A stretch of 41,040 nt of DNA from Verrucomicrobiota bacterium (GCA_003218135.1 QHNQ01000167.1:1-41040), one strand, 5' to 3'. Positions 33,606 through 41,040 are shown, counted from the stretch's first letter. Made by a program: numbers and translations. The notes: generated from the sequence alone by a model not told the origin.

Positions 33606-34400
33606 GTGGATCTAAAACTTACTGGCAAGATCGCGCTGGTGACGGGCTCGACGGCAGGAATCGGGTTTGCGATCGCCAAGTCGCTTGCGAGCGAAGGTGC
33701 GCATGTCTACGTGAACGGTCGTACACAAGAGCGCGTCGATGCGGCGACGGCGGCAATCCGATCGCATGCTGCAGCGGCCAAGGTTGGTGGCATCGTGGCG
33801 GACTTTTCTGGTTCAGCCGGCGCAGCGGCCGTGATTGCGAAACTCCCAGCGGTGGATGTACTGGTGAACAATGTGGGCATTTTCGAGCCCAAGCCGTTTG
33901 CAGAGATTCCCGATGCGGACTGGTACCGCCTCTTCGAGATAAACGTGATGAGCGGAGTGCGGCTCTCGCGACACTATCTCGCAGGGATGCTGGAACGGAA
34001 CTGGGGCAGTATCCTTTTCATATCGAGCGAATCGGGGGTTCAGATTCCGGCGGAAATGGTGCACTACGGAATGACCAAGACTGCGCAGATTGCCGTTGCG
34101 CGCGGGATCGCTGAGTTGGTGGCCGGAACGGGCGTGACGGTGAACAGCATTCTTGCTGGGCCGACAGAGTCGGAAGGCGTGGGAGCCTTTGTCGAGGCGA
34201 TGGCGAAGCAGGAAAACACATCGAAGGCAGAAGTAGAGAAGCAGTTCTTTGAGCATGTGCGGCCATCGTCCCTGCTTAAGCGCTTTGGCACCGTGGATGA
34301 AGTCGCAGCAATGGCGATCTACCTAGCTGGTGAGGTCTCTTCAGCGACGAACGGGGCAGCACTGCGAGTAGATGGCGGTGTCGTGAGGGCCATTCTCTAA
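33606..34400 (+). CDS. SDR-family NAD(P)-dependent oxidoreductase
   Basis: 264 aa from a GTG at 33606 with AGGAG 6 nt upstream. It is a classical short-chain dehydrogenase: cofactor motif TGSTAGIG (residues 13-20), VNNVG, catalytic Ser at 140-143 (SSESG) and Tyr154-x3-Lys158 (YGMTK). It ends with GEVSSATNGAALRVDGGVVR, the usual C terminus. Arg in the second strand (NGRTQERV) favours NADP. The substrate is not predictable; homologues are usually annotated as 3-oxoacyl-ACP-reductase-like. It follows the RND fragment by 58 nt and is not obviously in an operon. Confidence 0.88.
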   Translation: MDLKLTGKIALVTGSTAGIGFAIAKSLASEGAHVYVNGRTQERVDAATAAIRSHAAAAKVGGIVADFSGSAGAAAVIAKLPAVDVLVNNVGIFEPKPFAEIPDADWYRLFEINVMSGVRLSRHYLAGMLERNWGSILFISSESGVQIPAEMVHYGMTKTAQIAVARGIAELVAGTGVTVNSILAGPTESEGVGAFVEAMAKQENTSKAEVEKQFFEHVRPSSLLKRFGTVDEVAAMAIYLAGEVSSATNGAALRVDGGVVRAIL

Positions 34401-34452
34401 TGAGAGGTGGAAGTGGAAGCCTCTCAGAGGTTTGCCCAAGTTGATGTTCGCT

Positions 34453-34642
34453 ATGCCTTCTGCTCAAAAACTCGACACTCACCACAAAGCGCTTACCCTG
34501 AATCTCGATCCATCCACCTTCGGCTCTTTCGCCGAAATCGGCGCCGGACAGGAAGTCGCGCGTTGGTTCCTACTAGTGGGAGGGGCATCCGGTACTGTGG
34601 CCAAAACCATCTCCGCTTACGACAAGGAAGTCAGCGATGCGA
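34453..34642 (+). pseudogene. 5' fragment of a conserved protein commonly mislabelled TonB-dependent receptor
   Basis: About 63 codons are readable (HHKALTLNLDPSTFGSFAEI, GAGQEVARWFLLVGGASGTV, AKTISAYDKEVSDA). This is the strongly conserved N terminus of a soluble family of about 480 aa found in cyanobacteria and acidobacteria, whose database name is unreliable. After SDA the sequence switches without a gap into reverse-transcriptase C-terminal sequence. The long open frame through to 35157 is therefore chimeric. Alternative ATG at 34444. Confidence 0.55.
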
Positions 34643-34963
34643 TGCGCAGGCGGCTCCGCAGGAGCCTCACAGCGGTCGCCAAATGGTGCCAAAGAGCACC
34701 GACATGCACCAATGGACCAGCAGCAGAAGACCCTCAACGCCAAGCTCCGAGGCCACTACCAGTACTACGGCCGACCGACGAACTCTCAGAGCCTTCTGAA
34801 GTTCTATCGGGGTGTCGTAAGGATCTGGAGGAAGTGGCTCAATCGCCGCACGCGAGGGAACCGGATGACGTGGGAGAGATACAAACACCTCCTTCGTCGG
34901 TATCCTTTGCTGTCACCTCAGATTCGACATCCCTGGACGTACCCGGAGAGTCCTGCTTGAGGA
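34643..34963 (+). mobile_element. Group II intron reverse transcriptase/maturase, 3' remnant
   Basis: The sequence begins in one frame with RRRLRRSLTAVAKWCQ, shifts near 34690, and continues in another with EHRHAPMDQQQKTLNAKLRG, HYQYYGRPTNSQSLLKFYRG, RGNRMTWERYKHLLRRYPLL and IRHPWTYPESPA. This is the maturase/thumb C terminus of bacterial group II intron proteins (about 420-600 aa). The RT palm, the intron 5' end and RNA domains I-IV are absent, so it is immobile. It is joined at 34642 to the 5' fragment of a host gene. Confidence 0.8.
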
Positions 34964-34998
34964 ACCCGCTGCGGGAAATCTGCACGGTGGGGTCTGTG
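34959..34998 (+). ncRNA. Possible group II intron domain V remnant
   Basis: Directly after the maturase stop region is a hairpin-like segment with GAACCC ... GGGGTC outer arms, TGC/GCA inner pairing and a GGGAAATCT loop. It is in the position and general form of domain V (normally a 34-nt hairpin starting GAGC). Several consensus bases are changed, so it is likely degenerate. Confidence 0.4.
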
Positions 34999-35273
34999 AG
35001 GGAGGAGATCCCGGTGGTGCCATGGTGGACCTACACGGGCACGAAGCTGGAAACGGCGGACACAGCCAAGGAAAACCTACAGCCTATCGGGACTCCTCTA
35101 CTCGGAGAGAGGCGATCTTACGCCAACAATCTACCGACGTTGCCGCTTCTTCAATAACGAGGGCAAAGTTATGGGAATTAACTTCGCCATGGCGCGAGTT
35201 CGGCGGATCGAATTTCGCCATTCCAGTTGGTTACGGGAAGTCGCTTCTGAAACCTTAAAGCCGGTGCCGCTCA
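34999..35273. other. Region between intron remnant and EEP gene, nothing certain
   Basis: The plus strand has an open frame (35022-35258, 78 aa) without a recognisable domain. The missing 3' part of the interrupted host gene is not found here. No terminator is obvious between the convergent units. Confidence 0.3.
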
Positions 35274-36134
35274 TCAACTCGGGTAAGCCAACGCTGACTT
35301 CGCCCGACGTAGGTTGAATGATATTGGATAATGATCCGATGCCTGGATGAGACTGTGTACCTGCCCGCTGTCTGTTTGAATTGGACCCCGCACGAATGCC
35401 CAGTCGATTGAGCGACCCGCTTCGAAGAGACGCCGCGATGGCGTGGTAGGCGTGGGTGCCGCCTTTACGGCATTGCGGAACTCTGCGCGTGCCAGCGACT
35501 CCGCCGCGGCATTCTTCGAGACATTCAAATTCAGGTCTCCAGCCATCACCGCAAAGCAGTGCGGATCATAGCGTGCCGCATCAGATAAAACCTCGTCCAG
35601 TTGCGACAGACGCAACTCATCATTCGCGCGGCTTTCCAAATGAAGGTTATAGGTTATGAGCGTGCTTCCTGCGACATTAATCTCGGTGACCAGCGCGATT
35701 CGTCCTCCGAGTCTTTCTTGAAAAGGCTTAATGCGAGGCAAAAACCAACGGGGCTGCCAAAAATTCGACTGTTTTCGAAAACGGATCATACGCGGATTCG
35801 AAATAGGCCATCGTGAGAGAGTAGCCTGTCCGTGGTACGCGGGCGAAGCCCTGGACCCCTGGGTTAACTCCTCAAACTCTCGCCCGAACGCATAGTTCAT
35901 CTGCAACTTCCGGGCGATCTCTTCAGCGATGTTGAGGCGGTGAGTCCGGCGGGCATTAATGTCCACTTCCTGGAGGATCAGAACATCCGCGTTCATATCT
36001 TTCAGGAAATCTATGATCGCTGGCAGACGCAAGCCCCGGTCGATGTTCCAATCGACGATGCGCAAGGAACTGGGCGGCCACATTACCCATCGGAAAGGCG
36101 CGAAATTGCCGGTAATGATCTCTGGTATCGCCAC
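35274..36134 (-). CDS. Endonuclease/exonuclease/phosphatase (EEP) family protein
   Basis: 286 aa from a GTG at 36134, 2 nt after the previous stop; an internal ATG at 36083 is an alternative. EEP landmarks are LRIVDWNIDRG (metal Asn), DVLILQEVDIN (catalytic Glu), TYNLHLESR, VMAGDLNLN (Asp/Asn) and the C-terminal QASDHYPISF (catalytic Asp-His). The family includes Mg-dependent nucleases, sphingomyelinases, inositol phosphatases and other phosphodiesterases. No signal peptide is evident. As the last gene of an operon with a CDP-alcohol phosphotransferase, a phosphodiester lipid or a head-group phosphate is a likelier substrate than DNA (inference). Confidence 0.85.
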   Translation of the reverse strand: MAIPEIITGNFAPFRWVMWPPSSLRIVDWNIDRGLRLPAIIDFLKDMNADVLILQEVDINARRTHRLNIAEEIARKLQMNYAFGREFEELTQGSRASPAYHGQATLSRWPISNPRMIRFRKQSNFWQPRWFLPRIKPFQERLGGRIALVTEINVAGSTLITYNLHLESRANDELRLSQLDEVLSDAARYDPHCFAVMAGDLNLNVSKNAAAESLARAEFRNAVKAAPTPTTPSRRLFEAGRSIDWAFVRGPIQTDSGQVHSLIQASDHYPISFNLRRAKSALAYPS

Positions 36135-36136
36135 AT

Positions 36137-36880
36137 TCAGACTGTAGATGCCATAGCGAGATGCGGAAATATGTTCTGCTGGGCAAATGTCAGGTCGAAC
36201 GGATCATCGATTTCCGCCCACGGCAAACCGGCGGTTGTGGTGAATCCTATCTGCACACCCTCGTCGGCCAGTTCCTGTACAGCAGCATTGAAGAACTCGT
36301 TAACACGGCCCGCCACAATCAGGTTGTGAATCTTGCGAAAGAATTGCTCCTGGATGGCGTGGTCAAACACCGTGATGCCGATGTAGGTCGCGCTAAATTC
36401 TTTTTTCGATATTTTCTTGCTCATTCGGATCACGCGTCCATTCGAGATGATCACCTTCATGGTCTCATCCCGCCAGGAATGGTCTACGATCATAGATATG
36501 GGCGCATCCGCCCGCAACGCCGAATCAAGAATGTCGGGTTTCAAGACTACATCGGCGTTAAGGCAGACAAAACTGTCGCCACGCAACCAGTCGCGCGCCA
36601 GCCATAAAGAATAGATGTTGTTGGTTTCCGCGAATGCCGGGTTTTGAATGAAGTGGATGTTCAGCCTGCAGCGATCGAATCGCGATCTCGCGTGGCGGAT
36701 GATCTGCTGTTTCTCGTACCCCACTACGATGGCGATTTGGTCAATTCCTGCCATAGACAAGGCTTCTATTTGGTGGTCAAGAATGGTCTTGTCGTCGACC
36801 TGAATCAGACATTTTGGACGCTGGCCGTGGACGGCCCGGATCCGTGTGCCCTGCCCCGCAGCTAAGATCACCGCTTTCAT
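36137..36880 (-). CDS. Nucleotidyltransferase of the phosphocholine-cytidylyltransferase-like family
   Basis: 247 aa. The N-terminal signature ILAAGQGTRI ... RPKCLIQVDDKTILDHQI, with the catalytic Lys after RP, is intact. VCLNADVVL carries the metal-binding Asp, and the C-terminal WAEIDDPFDL is the second metal site. The family transfers NMP from CTP, UTP or another NTP to a phosphorylated small molecule; LicC-like members use phosphocholine and archaeal relatives use inositol-1-P. It sits 8 nt downstream of the CDP-alcohol phosphotransferase gene, so it probably makes that enzyme's CDP-activated donor. Substrate identity is unknown. Confidence 0.85.
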   Translation of the reverse strand: MKAVILAAGQGTRIRAVHGQRPKCLIQVDDKTILDHQIEALSMAGIDQIAIVVGYEKQQIIRHARSRFDRCRLNIHFIQNPAFAETNNIYSLWLARDWLRGDSFVCLNADVVLKPDILDSALRADAPISMIVDHSWRDETMKVIISNGRVIRMSKKISKKEFSATYIGITVFDHAIQEQFFRKIHNLIVAGRVNEFFNAAVQELADEGVQIGFTTTAGLPWAEIDDPFDLTFAQQNIFPHLAMASTV

Positions 36881-36888
36881 GATACCTC

Positions 36889-38130
36889 CTACACCGCCTT
36901 GATTCCTGCCATGCCCGTTGCCGGCTGCTTGAAGAATCGATGGTTGAAATAGAGCGCCAGAGTCCAGATGAGATGGCTGCCCAGTGTTGACAGATAAAAG
37001 AGCACCGGCAGCTCTCCAAGCAGGGTGAACAGGACTACGTAGATGATGAGCACGCCTCTTTTCTGGAAGGCCTGGAGATGTCGCACCATTTTTGAAATCC
37101 AGTTCGACGAATCATTCTCAAGTAATCGGTAGAAGCGACCCAGGTATTCGTTCGGCCGATCAGGAGTTGTGGCGCGCTTGCGCTGGAGAGAAGTAATAAT
37201 GACGGACAACAGAGTGCCTGTCAGTAGTACCGCGCCGATCCAGAGTTCGAAGCTGCCGTACTGCCGATAGAGCCCAACTGTGATTCCTCCGAACAGGAGC
37301 AGATAGCTCAAACCGTCAGCAAAACCTTCCAGCCAGGTCCCAAATGGTGAGTCGGCAAACTTGATACGGGCCAACATCCCGTCCATCTCGTCGAACAGGC
37401 CGGCGATGTAGAAGAGCAACGCCCCAGCGACATACGCCCAGTAAAATCCGCCCGCGAACGCGATCGCGGACAAGATCGATACGGCTACACCTCCGAAGGT
37501 CACGGCATTGGGCGTGATGCCCGTGTGCGAAAGCCACTTTACAAAGGGACGGCACAGGCGCCGGTTGAACGAGGTATGAATTCCATCTAGAACTTTTCCC
37601 GAGTGCACGACCAGGAACTGTTCCGCGGCCGCTGCAGTTTCTGGTGAGATGACCGCGATGCCCTCTACATTCCGGTGGGGGAGGGCCGTAGAGATCTCAC
37701 CGCGAGTCACCTCGTTTGTTGTAACGAAAGCTGGCCTGCTCCAGTCGACTGAATCCATGCCCACTAAAGGCAGGCGAACCAGCGACTGTTTGTTGGTGAC
37801 CCAGTTCCAAGGCAACCACATGAATTGGGTGTCGAAGCCATCCAGCACACTTACCCAACTCGACCGAGCGCGCGGATCGAAGTTCTTGACTCGGAGCAGT
37901 CTGACGGTGCCTGGTCCCCTGAGCAAAGGGGGCTGCATGTAAATGTCCGCAAGTTCAGTTGGTGCGTTTTCCGGCCAGACAAGCAGGACATCATCGGCGC
38001 CAGCGCGCACCGCCGTTGCCAGAGTTCTCAAGAGCAAAGGAACGCCGCAGACGGGCCGCATGAGCACTTTCGCATCCGTGTAGCAGTCCGCTACAGTTGC
38101 GAATTCTGGAACCACTACAACGAATTGCAT
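36889..38130 (-). CDS. CDP-alcohol phosphotransferase with N-terminal nucleotidyltransferase-like domain
   Basis: 413 aa from the ATG at 38130 (AAGGA 9 nt upstream), overlapping the previous gene by 16 nt; the frame further upstream is out-of-frame sequence of that gene. Residues 1 to about 170 resemble a nucleotidyltransferase fold (CGVPLLLRTLATAVRAGADD) but lack the GxGTR loop, so catalysis there is doubtful. Residues about 185-400 are a CDP-OH phosphotransferase with several membrane helices. The motif is D247-x2-D250-G-x2-A-R255-x8-G264-x3-E268-x3-D272: the third Asp is Glu. Archaeal inositol-phosphate cytidylyltransferase/DIPP synthase has the same domain order. It likely transfers a phospho-alcohol to or from a CDP donor in the inner membrane. 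Confidence 0.82.
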   Translation of the reverse strand: MQFVVVVPEFATVADCYTDAKVLMRPVCGVPLLLRTLATAVRAGADDVLLVWPENAPTELADIYMQPPLLRGPGTVRLLRVKNFDPRARSSWVSVLDGFDTQFMWLPWNWVTNKQSLVRLPLVGMDSVDWSRPAFVTTNEVTRGEISTALPHRNVEGIAVISPETAAAAEQFLVVHSGKVLDGIHTSFNRRLCRPFVKWLSHTGITPNAVTFGGVAVSILSAIAFAGGFYWAYVAGALLFYIAGLFDEMDGMLARIKFADSPFGTWLEGFADGLSYLLLFGGITVGLYRQYGSFELWIGAVLLTGTLLSVIITSLQRKRATTPDRPNEYLGRFYRLLENDSSNWISKMVRHLQAFQKRGVLIIYVVLFTLLGELPVLFYLSTLGSHLIWTLALYFNHRFFKQPATGMAGIKAV

Positions 38131-39116
38131 AAGGCCAATTCCTTCCCACCCGATTCGAGCGTCCGGTCGATTGATTTGTTCTGCTCCTTGGGGCGTTGTG
38201 ATCTCCAGGCCAGCCAGGCAAGACCTGCTGCGGCCCACAGAAGATCCCGCGTGCGCCGAGTCAGCGCCAGTGTCAGACCGAAGGCTGGTTGTAGTCCGAT
38301 TGCCATGAAAGCTGACATAGCTCCGCCTTCGTCGGCGCCCAGTCGCGCGGGAACCCATCCCGTCGCCATCTTGACCGCACGCGTAAAGCCCTCAATGGCA
38401 AGCACCGCTATAACGTGAATTGGCAGCCGTAACGCCCACAGGACCACCACCACTTCCGAAGCCATGAGGAACTGGCATGCCACGTCGATCCAGAACATGC
38501 GAGACACAACGGCGGGGTGTTGGACGCGATAGTCGCGCAGCGAGCCTTCAATCTTCTCGGCGCGTTTGAGCCACGCTGGGGACCTTCTCAAGCCTTGCGC
38601 GACGCTCGACAGGATTGGTTTGCGGCGGGTAATCAGCAGTAATGCCAACGCAAATATTGCGAAGAGTGCGGCCGCCGAAGTCAGATATCCACCATGCGCC
38701 ACCAGCAAGGCAATGCTGATACAGCCAGCCATTCCCAGCAGCGCAGACGTGAGCCAGTACACTCCGCTATCGAGAAACGTGGCTGTGATCGTAGGCGCGA
38801 CAGCGGTTCCCAGGAGTTGGATTTTCATCGGCTCCGACAACACCGGGCCCAGCACCGTGAGATAGCCCATGGACTGTGATGCCAAGCGGATTCCGACCAG
38901 ATCAGTGAGGGCAACCGTGATTCCTTCGGCTTTGAGCGCCGTCGACCAGGCAACTGTCTGTAGCAAGAGACGACACAGGCTGAGTGCAATCAGAATTGGC
39001 AACGCAAATCGCAACGCCTTGAGTTGCTGCAAAATCGCGGAGAGCCCCATGTGCTGGATAACCCACGCGAACAGCGCCGCACCGACCAACGCTGCGAGTA
39101 AGGCGGCTTTCCTCAT
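38115..39116 (-). CDS. UPF0104/HpnL-like integral membrane protein
   Basis: 333 aa with about eight hydrophobic helices, of the lysylphosphatidylglycerol-synthase TM-region family (UPF0104), which includes HpnL and MprF flippase-like domains. Typical segments are MGYLTVLGPVLSEPMKIQLL, FLDSGVYWLTSALLGMAG and FTRAVKMATGWVPARLGADE then GGAMSAFMAIGL, the last being the most conserved family region. Such proteins are thought to move lipids or lipid-linked intermediates across the inner membrane. It overlaps the LolA-like stop by 4 nt and the CDP-alcohol phosphotransferase start by 16 nt, so it is translationally embedded in the operon. Confidence 0.82.
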   Translation of the reverse strand: MRKAALLAALVGAALFAWVIQHMGLSAILQQLKALRFALPILIALSLCRLLLQTVAWSTALKAEGITVALTDLVGIRLASQSMGYLTVLGPVLSEPMKIQLLGTAVAPTITATFLDSGVYWLTSALLGMAGCISIALLVAHGGYLTSAAALFAIFALALLLITRRKPILSSVAQGLRRSPAWLKRAEKIEGSLRDYRVQHPAVVSRMFWIDVACQFLMASEVVVVLWALRLPIHVIAVLAIEGFTRAVKMATGWVPARLGADEGGAMSAFMAIGLQPAFGLTLALTRRTRDLLWAAAGLAWLAWRSQRPKEQNKSIDRTLESGGKELALCNSL

Positions 39117-39856
39117 TGGGACAGCCTCGCTTCGTGATTGCGATCATCGGCTGCATGGTCGGGTGGATTCAGCGAGTATTCAGAATTCTCGATCGTCAAT
39201 TCCGCCGGGCCAAAGATACGAATCTCACTCACGGAATGAGTCGAGGCTGCGAACCAGAAGGGGCCAACTTTTTCATAGGTGTGGACGAAGTGGACGTTGC
39301 GAGTCCAGAAGGACGGATTTCGCGCCGGACGCCCCTCAATCCGCACGATGGAGTAATCGGTGGCGTCGACCCAGATCTTGCCGGCGATCAGGTACTTGTT
39401 CTCGGCTTTCGGAATTAACGACAACACGTAGGCTGAACGCCCATCGATAATGTCTTGCCCCGCGCCCTGAAAGTCGTAGTTTGCGGGGATGATGCGGGTG
39501 CTGCTTCGAGTATCGCGGCGGGATGCCTCGGCCTCTTCCTTCAACATCTTGTACAACACGTGCTTGCGGATCCAGCGTGACCCTTCTTCGGACAGGGTCG
39601 CGAATTCTTTCACTCCGTCCTTGGTGCAGGTTATCCGCACCAACATCTCCGCTCGACGCTGTTTGTTGAAGGCAACATAATGACGGGTCGCGGTGTAGCC
39701 TTGGAGTTGAGTCTGGCGCCGGGCATCCAGTTGAATCATCCTTGCGACCACTTCGTCCGCGGTGGGAAGGACCTCGTTTGTCTGTGCGATCCCGAGCCTG
39801 GCTGTCAGGACCACAATCGAGAGGGTCAAAATCACGGAGTTCATCGCCATCTTCAT
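39113..39856 (-). CDS. LolA-like outer-membrane lipoprotein-sorting family protein
   Basis: 247 aa with a signal peptide (residues 1-24, ending GIAQ), therefore periplasmic. The mature part reads as an open beta-barrel like LolA/LolB: YTATRHYVAFNKQRRAEMLV, RIIPANYDFQGAG, YVLSLIPKAENKYLIAGKIW, VDATDYSIVRIEG and the C-terminal FGPAELTIENSEYSL. This branch is usually annotated as an outer-membrane lipoprotein-sorting protein but has no proven cargo; carrying a lipid-linked molecule to the outer membrane fits the operon. It lies 2 nt after the receptor gene stop. Confidence 0.72.
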   Translation of the reverse strand: MKMAMNSVILTLSIVVLTARLGIAQTNEVLPTADEVVARMIQLDARRQTQLQGYTATRHYVAFNKQRRAEMLVRITCTKDGVKEFATLSEEGSRWIRKHVLYKMLKEEAEASRRDTRSSTRIIPANYDFQGAGQDIIDGRSAYVLSLIPKAENKYLIAGKIWVDATDYSIVRIEGRPARNPSFWTRNVHFVHTYEKVGPFWFAASTHSVSEIRIFGPAELTIENSEYSLNPPDHAADDRNHEARLSQ

Positions 39857-39858
39857 AT

Positions 39859-41040
39859 CTAAAACTCCAAAACGAGCTTTGCGTGAAAGGTGCGGCCAGG
39901 TGGGTTGAAGAACTGGCCGAAACGGTTGCTGTCGATATCGTTTTGCACGTCGCGGGGATTGGAGCGATTGAAAATGTTGAACACTCCAAAGCCAACTCGT
40001 GCACGTTGCTCCCGAATGGGTAGCCGGATTTCCCGCAGAACCTGGAGGTCGGTCGAAATGAACCTGGGGAATCGTCGCTCATTGCGGAGTCCGACAAATT
40101 GGCGCGATTCGTTCACTACCGAGTACGGAAAACCGGTGTGCACATCTAACACTGGCGACACGGTCAATTTCCAGGGCGCGGCAATTTCGCCCCACGCCAG
40201 GAATCGGTTTGGGGCGTCGAAGGATAGGCGCCCAACTTGATTGGGTTGGATAACCGCTTGCGGATTATTTCCAAAGAATTGGTTGAAATCGTTCAGGTCC
40301 CCGTGAGCCTGAGAGCGGACATAGGAAGCGTTCAATGTATTGTGGCCTACTCGATACCGTGTCGTAACCTGAAACTCGCGATAAAAATCGCGCCCGCTGT
40401 TGGCAAGTGAGAGGAATCCCGATTCTCCGAGGGTCAGGGGCGTCAGCACAAAGCCGTGCACCGTGTTGCGCTGCTGGTACGAGACGCGCACCAGCAAGTT
40501 GTCGAGGAGCTGACGATCGAGCTCGAGATTCCACACCTCGCTGCGCGGATTTCGAAGCCCACCCGAGATGACGTTGGCGTAGGTGGTCGAGCTAAGAACC
40601 TGACGGAGAGGATCGAGTCCGATCACAGTGCGCCCGGGCAGATTGGGAAAGGCAGGAATATTCAGTGGGATGCGATCGTAGAAAAGGCCAGCGCCGCCTT
40701 TGAGCAGTGTTTTCCCATCGCCGGTCAGGGCCAACACAAAACCAGCGCGCGGCGCTGTGTTGATCGAGTCCGTGACCGAATCGCGGTCGAATCGCAGTCC
40801 CAGGTCAAAGGTGAGCCGGCCAGAGAGCGTCCACTTATCCCCGACAAACCATGCGGTCTCGTTCTGATCGATCGAGAAACTGGAGGCGGGGCCGAACTGA
40901 ATTCGCTGTAGGGGAAATCCCGCAACACCGACAATGTCTACGGGCAGAAACTGTTCGCGGCCATCGTAAGAGCTGTGGGCGAAACTGATTCCAGCTTTCA
41001 GTTCGTGCGATCCGTGGAATTGATGGGGACGCAATTGAAA
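39859..41040 (-). CDS. TonB-dependent receptor, C-terminal beta-barrel (partial at window edge)
   Basis: The frame is open to the last base of the window, so the signal peptide, carboxypeptidase-like domain and plug lie outside. The visible 393 residues are repeated amphipathic beta-strands: HELKAGISFAHSSYDG, LTFDLGLRFDRDSV, PRAGFVLALTGDGKTLLKGG, VWNLELDRQLLDNLLVRVSY, YRVGHNTLNASYVRSQAH, and VGFGVFNIFNRSNPRDVQND. The chain ends with FHAKLVLEF, the aromatic terminus recognised by the barrel-assembly machinery. It resembles the Oar-like receptors abundant in Acidobacteria. Being first in the operon, it may import or secrete the operon's product or substrate. Confidence 0.88.
   Translation of the reverse strand, partial: FQLRPHQFHGSHELKAGISFAHSSYDGREQFLPVDIVGVAGFPLQRIQFGPASSFSIDQNETAWFVGDKWTLSGRLTFDLGLRFDRDSVTDSINTAPRAGFVLALTGDGKTLLKGGAGLFYDRIPLNIPAFPNLPGRTVIGLDPLRQVLSSTTYANVISGGLRNPRSEVWNLELDRQLLDNLLVRVSYQQRNTVHGFVLTPLTLGESGFLSLANSGRDFYREFQVTTRYRVGHNTLNASYVRSQAHGDLNDFNQFFGNNPQAVIQPNQVGRLSFDAPNRFLAWGEIAAPWKLTVSPVLDVHTGFPYSVVNESRQFVGLRNERRFPRFISTDLQVLREIRLPIREQRARVGFGVFNIFNRSNPRDVQNDIDSNRFGQFFNPPGRTFHAKLVLEF

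Noticed and set aside
34432-35157. Apparent 241-aa gene
   Set aside because: The frame joins a host-gene fragment, a short piece of reverse transcriptase and out-of-frame intron sequence; it is a chimera without a single family match.
38131-38358. N-terminal extension of the CDP-alcohol phosphotransferase
   Set aside because: It overlaps the conserved C-terminal part of the UPF0104 gene out of frame and is Arg/Ser rich; the ATG at 38130 starts a hydrophobic strand with AAGGA upstream.
39336-40097. 253-aa minus-strand open frame across the receptor/LolA-like boundary
   Set aside because: Both genes it overlaps are well supported in another frame, and this frame is charged and repetitive with no family resemblance.
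1-41040. CRISPR arrays, tRNA, rRNA, intact insertion sequences and clear Rho-independent terminators
   Set aside because: None was found on reading; the only short tandem repeats are the three 9-bp arrays, whose unit length and lack of spacers rule out CRISPR.

Overview
The window looks like a chromosomal segment of an Acidobacteriota bacterium, probably of the Terriglobia (Koribacter/Sulfotelmatobacter-like). This is inference from gene content: an Ig plus PQQ-propeller secreted protein, a TonB-dependent receptor, a protein resembling the DACNV/diadenylate-cyclase-like family, TAL/PGI neighbours and NodT/EmrAB-type efflux genes, with moderately high GC by eye. No tRNA, rRNA or CRISPR array was seen.

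Layout. 1-4.4 kb (+): the 3' end of a phage terminase large subunit, a secreted PQQ-like propeller protein with a good sigma70 promoter upstream, a frameshifted ABC sugar-binding-protein pseudogene (-), and a membrane-anchored rhodanese. 4.4-21.4 kb (-): a co-directional glucose catabolic array. In transcription order it holds a maltoporin remnant, FHS-type sugar transporter, glucokinase, histidine phosphatase, transaldolase, glucose-6-P isomerase, a DUF2090 aldolase-like protein, 6-P-gluconate dehydrogenase, glucose-6-P dehydrogenase, 6-P-gluconolactonase, RpiB, transketolase, phosphoketolase and acetate kinase. Together these take external glucose through the oxidative and non-oxidative pentose phosphate pathway to acetyl-P, acetate and ATP. 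No rpe, pfk or fba gene was seen in the array.

21.4-34.4 kb: an accessory and decaying region. It has a CpxP/Spy-like periplasmic protein; a collapsed RND efflux locus (adaptor joined to the tail of an outer-membrane factor with the pump missing); a 53-aa CxxC protein; a secreted unknown; and a DACNV/DAC-like protein. Next come two paralogous small tail-anchored proteins, an RsbW-like ATPase, a membrane protein, an EmrAB-TolC-type efflux operon, a translationally coupled STAS/sigma-like pair, a truncated sigma54 activator facing a truncated RND pump, and an SDR oxidoreductase. Degenerate 9-bp tandem repeats occur in three spacers here.

34.4-41.0 kb: a 5' gene fragment joined to the 3' end of a group II intron reverse transcriptase, then a tightly packed six-gene (-) operon. 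It encodes a TonB-dependent receptor, a LolA-like protein, a UPF0104/HpnL-like membrane protein, a CDP-alcohol phosphotransferase with an N-terminal nucleotidyltransferase-like domain, a phosphocholine-cytidylyltransferase-like enzyme and an EEP phosphohydrolase. I infer a pathway that makes and exports a phosphodiester-linked envelope molecule; this is the best candidate for an undescribed system. A second theme is decay: at least seven loci are truncated or frameshifted, several at clean junctions.
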